Of a stretch of DNA of 11,937 nucleotides, positions 6,319 to 11,937 are shown in pieces. The DNA lies in assembly GCA_045546535.1 (NCBI GenBank), contig JAZQDA010000025.1, forward strand, positions 1 through 11,937, in the 5' to 3' direction. Each line of letters opens with the position of its first letter. Position 1 is the stretch's first letter. The DNA is from RGIG1828 sp045546535. GTDB taxonomy: Bacteria; Bacillota; Clostridia; UMGS1810. Both the position numbers and the translations under genes were made by a program. The notes beneath the pieces are model-generated. The model searched no databases and had not been told where the DNA came from. It worked only from the letters and a program-made list of their open reading frames with translations.

Positions 6319-7212
6319 TTACGGAAGTTTGATTTTACCACTATAGCCTCCGCCAAGGATTGAACCTATGTCGCTTCCTGCATTGCCTATCATATCTGAT
6401 GCACTTGGCATACACATTGGAATAGCCATTCTGAGAATGAGATACAAAGCAAGTGCCATAACAAGATTTACTACAAACATTACATAGGGAACTTTATCTT
6501 TGTCAATCTGCGCACCGCCACTGACTGAGCCTAAAAGAATGAAATATCCAAGTGTCATACCGATTGATGCAATAGCAATCGGAAGAGTTACTGCTGTTAA
6601 AGCACTGGAAATAAAGCCAATAGTTCCGGATGCGAAATTACCAAGACCTATATCTGCTTTGATAGGTGTTACAAAACTTACAAGAATTGCAAGTAATATA
6701 AAAGGAATACAAGTAAGTGAGTTTACAGAAGATGCACAAAGCATATATTTGTAATTTGTATTGCCCTTAAAGAGTTTGATTATAAGCATAAGCACTGCAG
6801 CAAGGATGCAAGAAAAACCAAAAGATGAAACAAGGCTTACCAAAAAGATTTTAAAAAGCGGAAATACAGATTTGCTGATAGCAGAATTAAACTTTCCTGC
6901 AAGTATAATCATAAGAAGAGCCACTAAAACTGCCTGAGCGCCTATATAAAAAAGTGCTGATTTGAAATCGCATTTATTGATTAAACTTTTTCCTACAGAA
7001 ACAGGTTTTTTAACGAACTCTTTGAACATTGCCCAGAAACCTGTTAACTGTGATTTGATTTCGTCTGCGCTGATTGATGATGTCTGTGCAGCCTGTACGG
7101 GTGCTGCAGCAGGTGCCTGGGGAACTTCTGCCTGAGGCTGAGTGTTTTGTGTACAAGCACAAACTTCTCCCTCTTCTAATTGTTTACCGCAAAATTTACA
7201 AAATTTAGCCAT
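6319..7212 (-). CDS. Zinc-ribbon multi-spanning membrane protein (Yip1-like fold possible)
   Basis: 297 residues. The N-terminus MAKFCKFCGKQ with later CAC gives a short zinc ribbon (C5, C8, C18, C20). A linker rich in Ala, Pro and Gln follows (about 21-50), then an amphipathic stretch. About five hydrophobic segments lie near 86-106, 120-145, 155-180, 195-230 and 240-265, and the tail is glycine-rich. The arrangement of a zinc ribbon plus a Yip1-like integral domain is common in Firmicutes, but the function is not known. The ATG at 7212 has GGGAGG seven bases upstream. It is 18 bases downstream of the TcaA-like gene and presumably cotranscribed, so the two may act together at the membrane. 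Confidence 0.8.
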   Translation of the reverse strand: MAKFCKFCGKQLEEGEVCACTQNTQPQAEVPQAPAAAPVQAAQTSSISADEIKSQLTGFWAMFKEFVKKPVSVGKSLINKCDFKSALFYIGAQAVLVALLMIILAGKFNSAISKSVFPLFKIFLVSLVSSFGFSCILAAVLMLIIKLFKGNTNYKYMLCASSVNSLTCIPFILLAILVSFVTPIKADIGLGNFASGTIGFISSALTAVTLPIAIASIGMTLGYFILLGSVSGGAQIDKDKVPYVMFVVNLVMALALYLILRMAIPMCMPSASDMIGNAGSDIGSILGGGYSGKIKLP

Positions 7213-7230
7213 TGTTATTCCTCCCTAAAC

Positions 7231-8538
7231 TTAAAAATAGATTGATGTGTAAAAACTTGACACAAGCCAGTTGCCGTCTTCATAAACAAGGTTAACTGTA
7301 GCACTTGAATCTTCGGGGTCTTCTGTGGTGTATTCTTCTATTGTTTCATCATACCAATCTTCTTCTAAAAGAGTATAGTTATATTCGTAATTTACTCTTA
7401 CAGTATAATGTGAACTTACACCGTATTCGTCTCCGGAACTCGATTCAAAAGTTTCCATTGTTACACTTTTTACTCCAACACCGTCTTCATTGATGCCTCT
7501 TTCGGTAAGACTTTCAAATCTTTCTTTTAAATCTTCAATATCGGCACTGGTAGAGAAATATTTTTCAAGGGTTTCAAAAGGTTTCTTATCGATAGCAGAA
7601 GTTATAAAATCTGAAACAAAACTTTCTGCAACTGTGTATATACCCGTTTTTGCTTCATCTGTAAGTTCGAGTCTGTATACAGTTAAAACATTACCGCTGT
7701 ATACTTCTTCATCATATATCTTTTCCTTAGCATACGGCGATTCGACTTTTATCTTATGCTGACCCTCAAAAAGTGAAGGGATAACATATGATTTTATTCC
7801 CGCCTGACTTTCTTCGTCTTCACGAATATATGTTTCTTCCACTTTGATATCATCAACATAAACAGTTGCCCCGTCGGGAGCAGTAATTGTATACTCTTTT
7901 GCAACAAGACCGTCTTCTGCTATTTTGTAATCATCAAAGAAAAGCCATTTTTTGCCGGGCTGTTTCATAAGGGTTACGTCCATATAAGATGTTGAGGTAC
8001 CGCCTTTTTTGGTATATGTAACACCGTAAATCTTCATAAGTCCGCTTTCATTGCCAACTTCTTCTATTGTATAATTAAGAATATCAGAATCTTCTTTGGT
8101 TTTCTGATTCTGCATTACTTTTTCGTAAATTTCTTTTGTTGTAAATTCGCTCTCTTCAATGTCCATATATTCATATGCCTTGGCATAGTCGCCTGAAGAT
8201 ACAGCATCTACATAACTATTTACAATTCTTGCGGGGTCTGCCAGTGTTTTACCTACATAGTAAAGACATACAAGACAAACTGCCAATGCAAGAGAAGCAA
8301 TAAGAATTATTTTATTCTTTTTGCTCATAGGTTTTTTCTCTCTTATCACCTGAGGTTCAGGATTTAAAACAGGTGTTTCATCTTCATTTTCATCAAGCAC
8401 TGGTGCAACAAATTCATTTTTAGGAACTTCTTTTTCAGGTGTTTCAATAACTATTCCTTCGGATGCAACGGGTGTGCCACATTCTTCACAAAATTTTGCT
8501 CCGTCTTCAATTTTAGCCCCGCATTTTTCACAGAACAT
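7231..8538 (-). CDS. TcaA-like zinc-ribbon, single-pass membrane protein
   Basis: 435 residues. The N-terminal zinc ribbon MFCEKCGAKI...FCEECG (C3, C6, C17, C20) is followed by an acidic Pro/Glu linker and one transmembrane helix (about 77-95, after KKPMSKKNK). A large extracellular part comes next: an NTF2/DUF4878-like segment (ARIVNSYVDAVSSGDYAKAYEYM), a beta domain with TITAPDGATVYVDD typical of TcaA repeats, and a C-terminal NTF2-like domain ending VYEDGNWLVSSFY. This is the layout of Staphylococcus aureus TcaA, linked to cell-wall stress and teicoplanin susceptibility. I infer only family membership. The ATG at 8538 follows a GGGGGT site; a longer frame from 8634 would start inside the promoter. 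Confidence 0.85.
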   Translation of the reverse strand: MFCEKCGAKIEDGAKFCEECGTPVASEGIVIETPEKEVPKNEFVAPVLDENEDETPVLNPEPQVIREKKPMSKKNKIILIASLALAVCLVCLYYVGKTLADPARIVNSYVDAVSSGDYAKAYEYMDIEESEFTTKEIYEKVMQNQKTKEDSDILNYTIEEVGNESGLMKIYGVTYTKKGGTSTSYMDVTLMKQPGKKWLFFDDYKIAEDGLVAKEYTITAPDGATVYVDDIKVEETYIREDEESQAGIKSYVIPSLFEGQHKIKVESPYAKEKIYDEEVYSGNVLTVYRLELTDEAKTGIYTVAESFVSDFITSAIDKKPFETLEKYFSTSADIEDLKERFESLTERGINEDGVGVKSVTMETFESSSGDEYGVSSHYTVRVNYEYNYTLLEEDWYDETIEEYTTEDPEDSSATVNLVYEDGNWLVSSFYTSIYF

Positions 8539-8605
8539 AAATTTACCCCCCTGTAATCGTTTGTTTTGTGCAATTTTATGACAAAAAGCACAATATCTTG
8601 TGGGA

Positions 8606-8634
8606 ATTATATCACATTTGTTATATTTTGTCAA
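8606..8634 (-). promoter_or_regulatory. Promoter of the zinc-ribbon membrane operon
   Basis: On the minus strand TTGACA (8629-8634), a 17-base spacer and TATAAT (8606-8611), with a start near 8599. An inverted repeat ATCACATTT (8611-8619) and AAATGTGAT (8637-8645) brackets the -35 box, a plausible operator for an unknown regulator. Confidence 0.8.
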
Positions 8635-8656
8635 TTAAATGTGATTGAATTATCTT

Positions 8657-8678
8657 AAGGTTCAAGTCCTTCCCACAA
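8657..8678 (+). repeat. Isolated tRNA T-arm-like fragment, inverted to the tRNA-like sequence beyond the terminator
   Basis: AAGG TTCAAGT CCTT is a T-arm (box B consensus GGTTCRANNCC) followed by an acceptor-like TCCCACAA. The latter could pair with TTGTGGGA at 8598-8605, but no D or anticodon arm lies between them. AGGTTCAAGTCCT occurs in the opposite orientation in the tRNA-like sequence at 8707-8792, across a terminator hairpin. It is a remnant or a copy, not a functional tRNA. Confidence 0.6.
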
Positions 8679-8705
8679 AAAAAGAGAGCATTTCTGCTCC
8701 CTTTT
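8677..8705 (-). terminator. Terminator downstream of the tRNA-like sequence
   Basis: On the minus strand, AAAAGGGAGCA, loop GAAA, TGCTCTCTTTT and a run of Ts; the stem is complete with one G-T wobble. On the plus strand the same pair is an A-C mismatch, so the minus orientation is the better terminator. Confidence 0.75.
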
Positions 8706-8706
8706 A

Positions 8707-8792
8707 TGCGGATAACAGGACTTGAACCTGCATGAAATTGCTTTCACATGGACCTGATGATAGCGTCCAATCGGTGAAAAACTAAAACCCGC
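8707..8792 (-). pseudogene. Degenerate class II (Leu-type) tRNA-like sequence
   Basis: Read on the minus strand, the 86 bases have acceptor GCGGGTT/TATCCGC (six of seven pairs) with discriminator A and a perfect T-arm GCAGG TTCAAGT CCTGT. A long variable arm GAAA GCAA TTTC, as in tRNA-Leu/Ser, precedes the T-arm. The 5' half does not fold normally: there is no proper D-arm, and the would-be anticodon arm is GGAC, an 11-base loop, GTCC. An alternative stem TTTCAC/GTGAAA encloses that arm and excludes the variable arm. A terminator follows. It may be a decayed tRNA-Leu, a tRNA mimic, or a rearranged attachment site. Confidence 0.5.
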
Positions 8793-8797
8793 ATAGG

Positions 8798-8844
8798 ATC
8801 AGGGGTTTGGGCTGATACAAGGCATAAAAACTCCTGATTTTTTT
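8798..8844 (+). terminator. Terminator-like hairpin with a large loop
   Basis: ATCAGGGG (8798-8805) pairs with CTCCTGAT (8831-8838) across a 25-base loop and is followed by a seven-T run. The overlapping GCATAAAAA/TTTTTATGC (8822-8830 and about 8840-8848) could form a competing stem. This suggests a structured leader or the end of a small RNA. Confidence 0.4.
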
Positions 8845-8908
8845 ATGCAAATTTCATTCTGCGGAATTGGTAGAATGAAGTCAAGAACGAAATGAATAAA
8901 GCAAATTA

Positions 8909-8935
8909 GTCGTATCGAAATGATGCGGCTTTTTT
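8909..8935 (+). terminator. Intrinsic terminator directly upstream of the winged-helix gene
   Basis: GTCGTATC, loop GAAAT, GATGCGGC and six Ts: eight pairs including wobbles. It ends 25 bases before the ATG at 8960 and 12 bases before the GGAGG. A gene placed right behind a terminator with no visible promoter between them suggests attenuation control. Just upstream, ATTTCATTC/GAATGAAGT (8851-8881) makes a nine-pair hairpin whose loop holds GCGGAATTGG, a tRNA-Leu D-loop-like string. Confidence 0.65.
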
Positions 8936-8959
8936 AATTACAGAAACGGAGGAATTAAA

Positions 8960-9262
8960 ATGCCAAAATTAAAAGATAATTTTACAAACATACTAAACAA
9001 ACTTAACACAGATAAAAACATATCTGAAGCAGAATTTCGCATACTGTGTTATCTGCTTATGAGAGCCGGGAAGCAAGATGTCTGCTATCCATCACTTAAT
9101 ACAATATCCAAAGATACCGATATTAGTTTAAGCACAGTTAAAAGAGCAATACCGTCGCTTGTAAAAAAGGGTTATATTAAAAAGATAAATCGCAAAAAGG
9201 CTAACGGCTCTGCAACATCAAATCTCTATCAGTTCACGGATAAGGTCTACGGAACAGGCTAA
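8960..9262 (+). CDS. HTH_36-type winged helix protein (replication/mobile-element type)
   Basis: 100 residues starting at an ATG seven bases after GGAGG. Residues about 20-90 match the winged-helix pattern of firmicute replication initiators and element regulators: SEAEFRILCYLLMRAG, CYPSLNTISKDTDISLSTVKRAIPSLVKKGYIKKINRKK and a wing ending NLYQF. Such domains usually sit at the N-terminus of larger Rep proteins. Here the frame ends right after the domain, so this is either a stand-alone regulator or a truncated Rep. It is preceded by an attenuator-like terminator, a common copy-control arrangement for Rep genes. No relaxase or integrase is visible in the window. Confidence 0.75.
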   Translation: MPKLKDNFTNILNKLNTDKNISEAEFRILCYLLMRAGKQDVCYPSLNTISKDTDISLSTVKRAIPSLVKKGYIKKINRKKANGSATSNLYQFTDKVYGTG

Positions 9263-9338
9263 AAATATGGTGGCTCAAAATTGACTGAGGTGGTGTCAGG
9301 ATGGACTGCAAATAATACTTAGATAATAATACATAAAA

Positions 9339-9439
9339 GTTATTGGATAAAATAATATAAGCAACGAAATAGTATGTGATTTAATTGGTTGACTCCTCTC
9401 AATGAGAAATGCAAATCAATTATTTTTTATTCCAATAAC
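9339..9439. repeat. Nested long-range inverted repeat
   Basis: GTTATTGGA (9339-9347) pairs with TCCAATAAC (9431-9439). Inside it AATTGGTT (9383-9390) pairs with AATCAATT (9414-9421, one wobble), and inside that TCTC pairs with GAGA (9397-9407). The inner stem is followed by ATTTTTTAT, so it could end transcription of the winged-helix gene 120 bases upstream. Confidence 0.5.
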
Positions 9440-9796
9440 ATTAACGCATACCTTCTTGCATCATCCCATATTAAAATTTGTTATGCAGTAACCAAAGATA
9501 TGAGATTTTTATTTAAGTGAAATTGGTCAGCAGATTAGCGGAATGGAATGGATTATTTTTTGCAGAATGGAATTGCACTGCCTGGATAAGTTATATCTTT
9601 CACATACGGCATATCTGCCGACCGATATTGGATAATAAACAATTATGGCCAATATGAACGCCTGTGACAGGGCGGTTTGTGAAGAAAAAGTTTGAGGTAA
9701 GGTATTTACCCCATCTAAGAAAGTTCTCCCTCTGTCAACGCCAATAACAGAGCGTTATCAGCACCTTAAAATCAATTTGAGATATTGGAGATAAGA

Positions 9797-9853
9797 ATGA
9801 CTGACATCAAAAAACAACGCCCAAGCACTAAAATGACCGAAAAACGAATGTAA
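9797..9853 (+). pseudogene. 18-codon frame, possible 5' remnant of a mobilisation-type gene
   Basis: An ATG six bases after GGAG opens a very basic peptide, MTDIKKQRPSTKMTEKRM, that stops at TAA after 18 codons. The Lys/Arg-rich start with RPSTKMTEKR resembles the beginnings of small mobilisation (MobC-like) proteins of firmicute elements, but that is from memory and weak. A palindrome-rich block follows directly. It may be only a short chance frame. Confidence 0.25.
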
Positions 9854-9872
9854 TAAAATGAAGCAGGAAAAG

Positions 9873-9932
9873 GCATTGGTGTCGGACCCCGCCACCAATG
9901 CGGTTAAACCCCGACCGGCAGTGCCGTTCGGG
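9873..9932. repeat. Pair of GC-rich hairpins
   Basis: Hairpin 1 is GCATTGGTG (9873-9881) with CACCAATGC (9893-9901), nine perfect pairs and an 11-base loop. Hairpin 2 is CCCGA-C-CGGC (9910-9919) with GCCG-T-TCGGG (9923-9932), nine pairs and one mismatch around loop AGT. Neither has a T-run, so they are not terminators. They look like protein-binding or origin structures. Confidence 0.65.
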
Positions 9933-10069
9933 AGTGGTGATGTTTCAGGGGGTCTGGTGCTGATTTGGTGTCGAGTTGCCCTCAAGTGCCGATGAAATGG
10001 GAATAAAAGTGGTGTATTTTGCGGTATCAAAGATTTTTCTAAAAATAATCATCAAATTTCCATATATTA

Positions 10070-10098
10070 TTGACAAACTATCACTTTGGTGATATAAT
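10070..10098 (+). promoter_or_regulatory. Promoter of the toxin-antitoxin operon
   Basis: TTGACA (10070-10075), a 17-base spacer and TATAAT (10093-10098), with a start near 10105 and a leader of about 20 bases. The spacer holds an operator palindrome. Confidence 0.85.
10079..10094. promoter_or_regulatory. Operator palindrome, probable autoregulatory site
   Basis: TATCAC-TTTG-GTGATA is a perfect inverted repeat filling the -35/-10 spacer and touching the -10 box. A third half-site GTGATA recurs at 10118-10123, overlapping the end of the ribosome binding site. The likely ligand is the XRE antitoxin two genes' length downstream, as in many such operons; this is inferred. Confidence 0.7.
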
Positions 10099-10125
10099 GT
10101 TAAATGTAAAGTTAGGAGTGATAGA

Positions 10126-10803
10126 ATGAAAAAAATAATATGGCATGGCTCTCCGGAAATAATTGAAAAGCCTGTATTCGGATTAGGCAAAGAAAATAAT
10201 GACTATGGCTTGGGATTCTATTGCACAGAAACTTTGGAACTTGCAAAAGAGTGGGCTTGTCAAAAACCTGCCAAAGATGGATATGCTAACTGCTATGAAC
10301 TTAATATAGATGGACTTACTACACTTGATTTATCAGGTGATGAATATACAATACTAAACTGGCTTGCGGTTCTTGCCAATAACAGAAACTTCAGAGTATC
10401 AACTGCGGTGTCAAAGCAAGGCAGAAATTATTTGTTAAATAACTTCCTGCCTGACATATCAAACTATGATATAATCACAGGCTACCGTGCAGATGACTCA
10501 TACTTCTCGTTCGCAAGAGCGTTTGTAAACAACCAGATATCCATTGAGCAATTATCCGAGGCAATGAAGCTTGGAAAACTCGGCGAGCAGATTGTATTAA
10601 AAAGTGAAAAAGCATTCGATGCAATCAAATTCCAAAAGTATGAAATTGCAGACAGTGCAGAATATTATATCAAGAGAAAAAAACGAAACGAAGAAGCCAA
10701 TAAGCAGTTCAGACTTCAGCAAGAGGTTGATGATATCAACGGATTATTTATGCGTGATATAATCAGGGAAAGGATTGATAATAATGATTCACGCTTACGA
10801 TGA
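10126..10803 (+). CDS. DUF3990 family protein, ADP-ribosyltransferase-like toxin
   Basis: 225 residues; ATG seven bases after GGAG. The family pattern is clear: IIWHGS (residues 4-9), DYGLGFYCTETLELAKEWA (26-44), ISNYDIITGYRADDSYF (111-127) and LGEQIVLKSEKAFDAIKF (152-168). Pfam groups DUF3990 with the ADP-ribosyltransferase fold. His7, the Gly-Phe-Tyr strand and Glu154 or Glu161 are candidate NAD-binding and catalytic positions. The charged helical tail (after 175) is extra. It overlaps the next gene, which carries an XRE domain, as expected for a toxin with its antitoxin. Target and activity are unknown; the toxin role is inferred from the fold and context. Confidence 0.85.
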   Translation: MKKIIWHGSPEIIEKPVFGLGKENNDYGLGFYCTETLELAKEWACQKPAKDGYANCYELNIDGLTTLDLSGDEYTILNWLAVLANNRNFRVSTAVSKQGRNYLLNNFLPDISNYDIITGYRADDSYFSFARAFVNNQISIEQLSEAMKLGKLGEQIVLKSEKAFDAIKFQKYEIADSAEYYIKRKKRNEEANKQFRLQQEVDDINGLFMRDIIRERIDNNDSRLR

Positions 10804-11422
10804 AATGTATGTAGACAGTGCAATGAATAACTTAGGCGATGCCTTTGATTATGTCGCAAGTGATTTGAATATGGATAAGGACGAATTCTTAAAATTATTT
10901 ATATCTACAGGAATTGCTGAAGAATTCGGTAACGGAAACCCTAAATATATTATGGGAATGTCCGGACCCGAGCTTGTTGAAGAAGTGCTAAATGAAGCTG
11001 GAATAGAAAGACTTGTTCCGCCGAGCAGTGAGAATATAAATAAGCATAGAGATTATTGGTGCGGATGGATACTTGCATTCTATCAGTGGTATTCAAAAAG
11101 ACCGTTTAGCAACATCGCAAGACACATTAAAATGAGTGACATTGAAGTTATGTTCGACCTCTACCACGAAGCACCTGAAGAAAAATTCACAGACACAGTA
11201 GAGAAAATGATTAAAGAAAAAAACGAGCCTACAAGACTTCAGGTAATCAGAAAAAGCTGTGGAATAACCCAAAATGAACTTGCACAGCAGTCAGGTGTAT
11301 CCCTTCGCTCTATCCAAATGTATGAGCAAAGAAATAAGGATATAAATAAAGCACAAATGGAAACCGTCAATAACCTTGCAAAAGTCCTGGGCTGCAAAAT
11401 GGAAGATTTGATGGAGTATTAA
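10784..11422 (+). CDS. XRE-fused antitoxin partner of the DUF3990 protein
   Basis: 212 residues from an ATG at 10784, nine bases after AAAGGA; the start lies 20 bases inside the toxin gene, so translation is coupled. The N-terminal about 75 residues (HAYDEMYVDSAMNNLGDAFDYV and GNPKYIMGMSGPELVEEVL) form a helical domain I associate with DUF3990 partners. The middle (about 85-145) is aromatic-rich, with YWCGWILAFYQWYS. Residues 147-212 are a canonical XRE HTH (RLQVIRKSCGITQNELAQQ, SGVSLRSIQMYEQ, ...LAKVLGCKMEDLM). It probably neutralises the toxin through the N-terminus and represses the operon through the HTH; both roles are inferred. Confidence 0.85.
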   Translation: MIHAYDEMYVDSAMNNLGDAFDYVASDLNMDKDEFLKLFISTGIAEEFGNGNPKYIMGMSGPELVEEVLNEAGIERLVPPSSENINKHRDYWCGWILAFYQWYSKRPFSNIARHIKMSDIEVMFDLYHEAPEEKFTDTVEKMIKEKNEPTRLQVIRKSCGITQNELAQQSGVSLRSIQMYEQRNKDINKAQMETVNNLAKVLGCKMEDLMEY

Positions 11423-11476
11423 ATAATATTTTTTAATAATGATTTGAAATAGAATTGATATAGGAGGAAATACTCA

Positions 11477-11937
11477 GTGAATACTACTTCTGTAAATATT
11501 ATTGAATGGTTAAATAGTGGTGAATATCTCACAGAAATTGACGAAATGCGTACTACGATTATGCGAGAATCTAAAGCATCAAATAGCGAATCTGAAACAG
11601 CATCTATATTTGAGAATGAGCTTTACTATTTAATACGAAATAAAGCTGGTATTAAACTAACTTATTCGAAAGAAAAGTCTGTCAACAACATATTGCACAG
11701 ATTTGGAGCTCTCAAAAGAAGAAAATCAGGCACAGGAAGATTGGATGCTGTTGTAAACAATCTAGTAATTGAGTATAAGCATAATACAAAGTTACAGACA
11801 GAAGAAGAATTCAAGCTTGCAGCACAGCAAGTTGTAGACTATTTATTTGCACTGTATAATAACGAGCAAAACAAGTATAGTGCAATATTAACAGACGGAA
11901 TAAGGATAAGTTATTTCGTTTTTGTTGGTGAAGAAAT
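11477..11937 (+). CDS. PD-(D/E)XK nuclease-like protein, N-terminal part (3' end outside window)
   Basis: A GTG nine bases after GGAGG opens a frame that stays open for 153 codons to the window end. After a helical start (EWLNSGEYLTEIDEM), residues 38-55 (ESETASIFENELYYLIRN) look like the first helix of a restriction-type nuclease. GTGRLDAVVNNLVIEYKH (85-102) gives Asp90 and Glu99-x-Lys101, the PD-(D/E)XK core. The next helix AAQQVVDYLFALYN and SAILTDGIRISYFVF complete the fold. This N-terminus is typical of large single-chain restriction-modification or type IIG-like proteins, so a methyltransferase part may follow outside the window. It lies 54 bases after the antitoxin gene with no terminator, so the three genes may form one operon. 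Confidence 0.75.
   Translation, partial: MNTTSVNIIEWLNSGEYLTEIDEMRTTIMRESKASNSESETASIFENELYYLIRNKAGIKLTYSKEKSVNNILHRFGALKRRKSGTGRLDAVVNNLVIEYKHNTKLQTEEEFKLAAQQVVDYLFALYNNEQNKYSAILTDGIRISYFVFVGEE

Larger units (their letters stand above)
9263..10069. other. Gene-poor, hairpin-rich segment, probable mobile-element debris
   Basis: I find no convincing protein gene in about 800 bases; minus-strand frames at 9758-10030 and 9945-10190 lack ribosome binding sites and family motifs. It holds a nested inverted repeat (9339-9439), a small hairpin CGGCA TATC TGCCG (9607-9620), a truncated 18-codon frame (9797-9853), and a GC-rich block with two strong hairpins (9873-9932). This density of palindromes next to a Rep-like winged-helix gene fits a former replication or transfer origin, but no nick site or iterons can be named. 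Confidence 0.5.

Noticed and set aside
8598..8678. A plus-strand tRNA with acceptor TTGTGGGA/TCCCACAA
   Set aside because: The T-arm is present, but there is no D-arm or anticodon arm; the middle is the inverted repeat and promoter of the zinc-ribbon operon.
9730..9756. Possible pseudoknot: CTCTGT/ACAGAG with AACG/CGTT
   Set aside because: The second stem would need to cross the first with no linker, which is sterically unlikely. The simple CTCTGT hairpin remains possible.
9758..10190. Two minus-strand frames of 81-90 codons upstream of the toxin gene
   Set aside because: No ribosome binding sites and no recognisable motifs. Their composition follows the GC-rich hairpins, and one runs into the toxin promoter and gene.

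Overview
The window looks like a chromosomal segment of a low-to-moderate GC Firmicute, most likely an uncultured Clostridia (Oscillospirales or Lachnospirales-like). The evidence is the strong GGAGG ribosome binding sites, near-consensus TTGACA/TATAAT promoters, a T-box leader, a dimeric (alpha2) glycyl-tRNA synthetase, a TcaA-like zinc-ribbon membrane protein, and DUF3990/XRE and HTH_36-type accessory genes. Species cannot be named from the sequence alone.

Region 1 (1-4190) is housekeeping. A minus-strand purine operon runs purE, purM, purN; purN is cut by the window edge. A strong promoter lies upstream of purE. Divergent from it is glyS (GlyRS) on the plus strand, ending at a bidirectional hairpin terminator shared with a convergent small XRE-type regulator. 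That regulator's promoter is back to back with the promoter of a tRNA-Pro(UGG) gene.

Region 2 (4215-4686) holds tRNA-Pro, its terminator, and an unusual 198-bp-period duplication. An 82-bp block (3' end of the tRNA, terminator, inverted copy of the T-arm) recurs once, with a GC-rich hairpin-bearing segment between the copies. No protein gene is supported here.

Region 3 (4658-8645, minus strand) holds a stand-alone trpB behind a tryptophan (UGG specifier) T-box and a 27-codon leader ORF that overlaps the trpB start. Upstream lies a two-gene operon for zinc-ribbon membrane proteins: a TcaA-like protein, then a multi-spanning protein. Its promoter is flanked by an inverted repeat.

Region 4 (about 8640-11937) is accessory. 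It opens with tRNA-derived debris: a degenerate class II tRNA-like sequence on the minus strand, its terminator, and an inverted T-arm copy. A terminator-preceded winged-helix (HTH_36-like) gene follows. Then comes roughly 860 bp of gene-poor, hairpin-rich DNA that resembles remains of a mobile element, possibly an origin or transfer region. After that is a DUF3990 (ADP-ribosyltransferase-like) toxin overlapping an XRE-fused antitoxin, with an operator palindrome in the promoter. The last gene, cut by the window end, has a PD-(D/E)XK nuclease-like N-terminus, such as is found at the start of large restriction-modification proteins. The toxin-antitoxin pair followed at once by the nuclease gene is the best candidate for a defence or stability module in the window.
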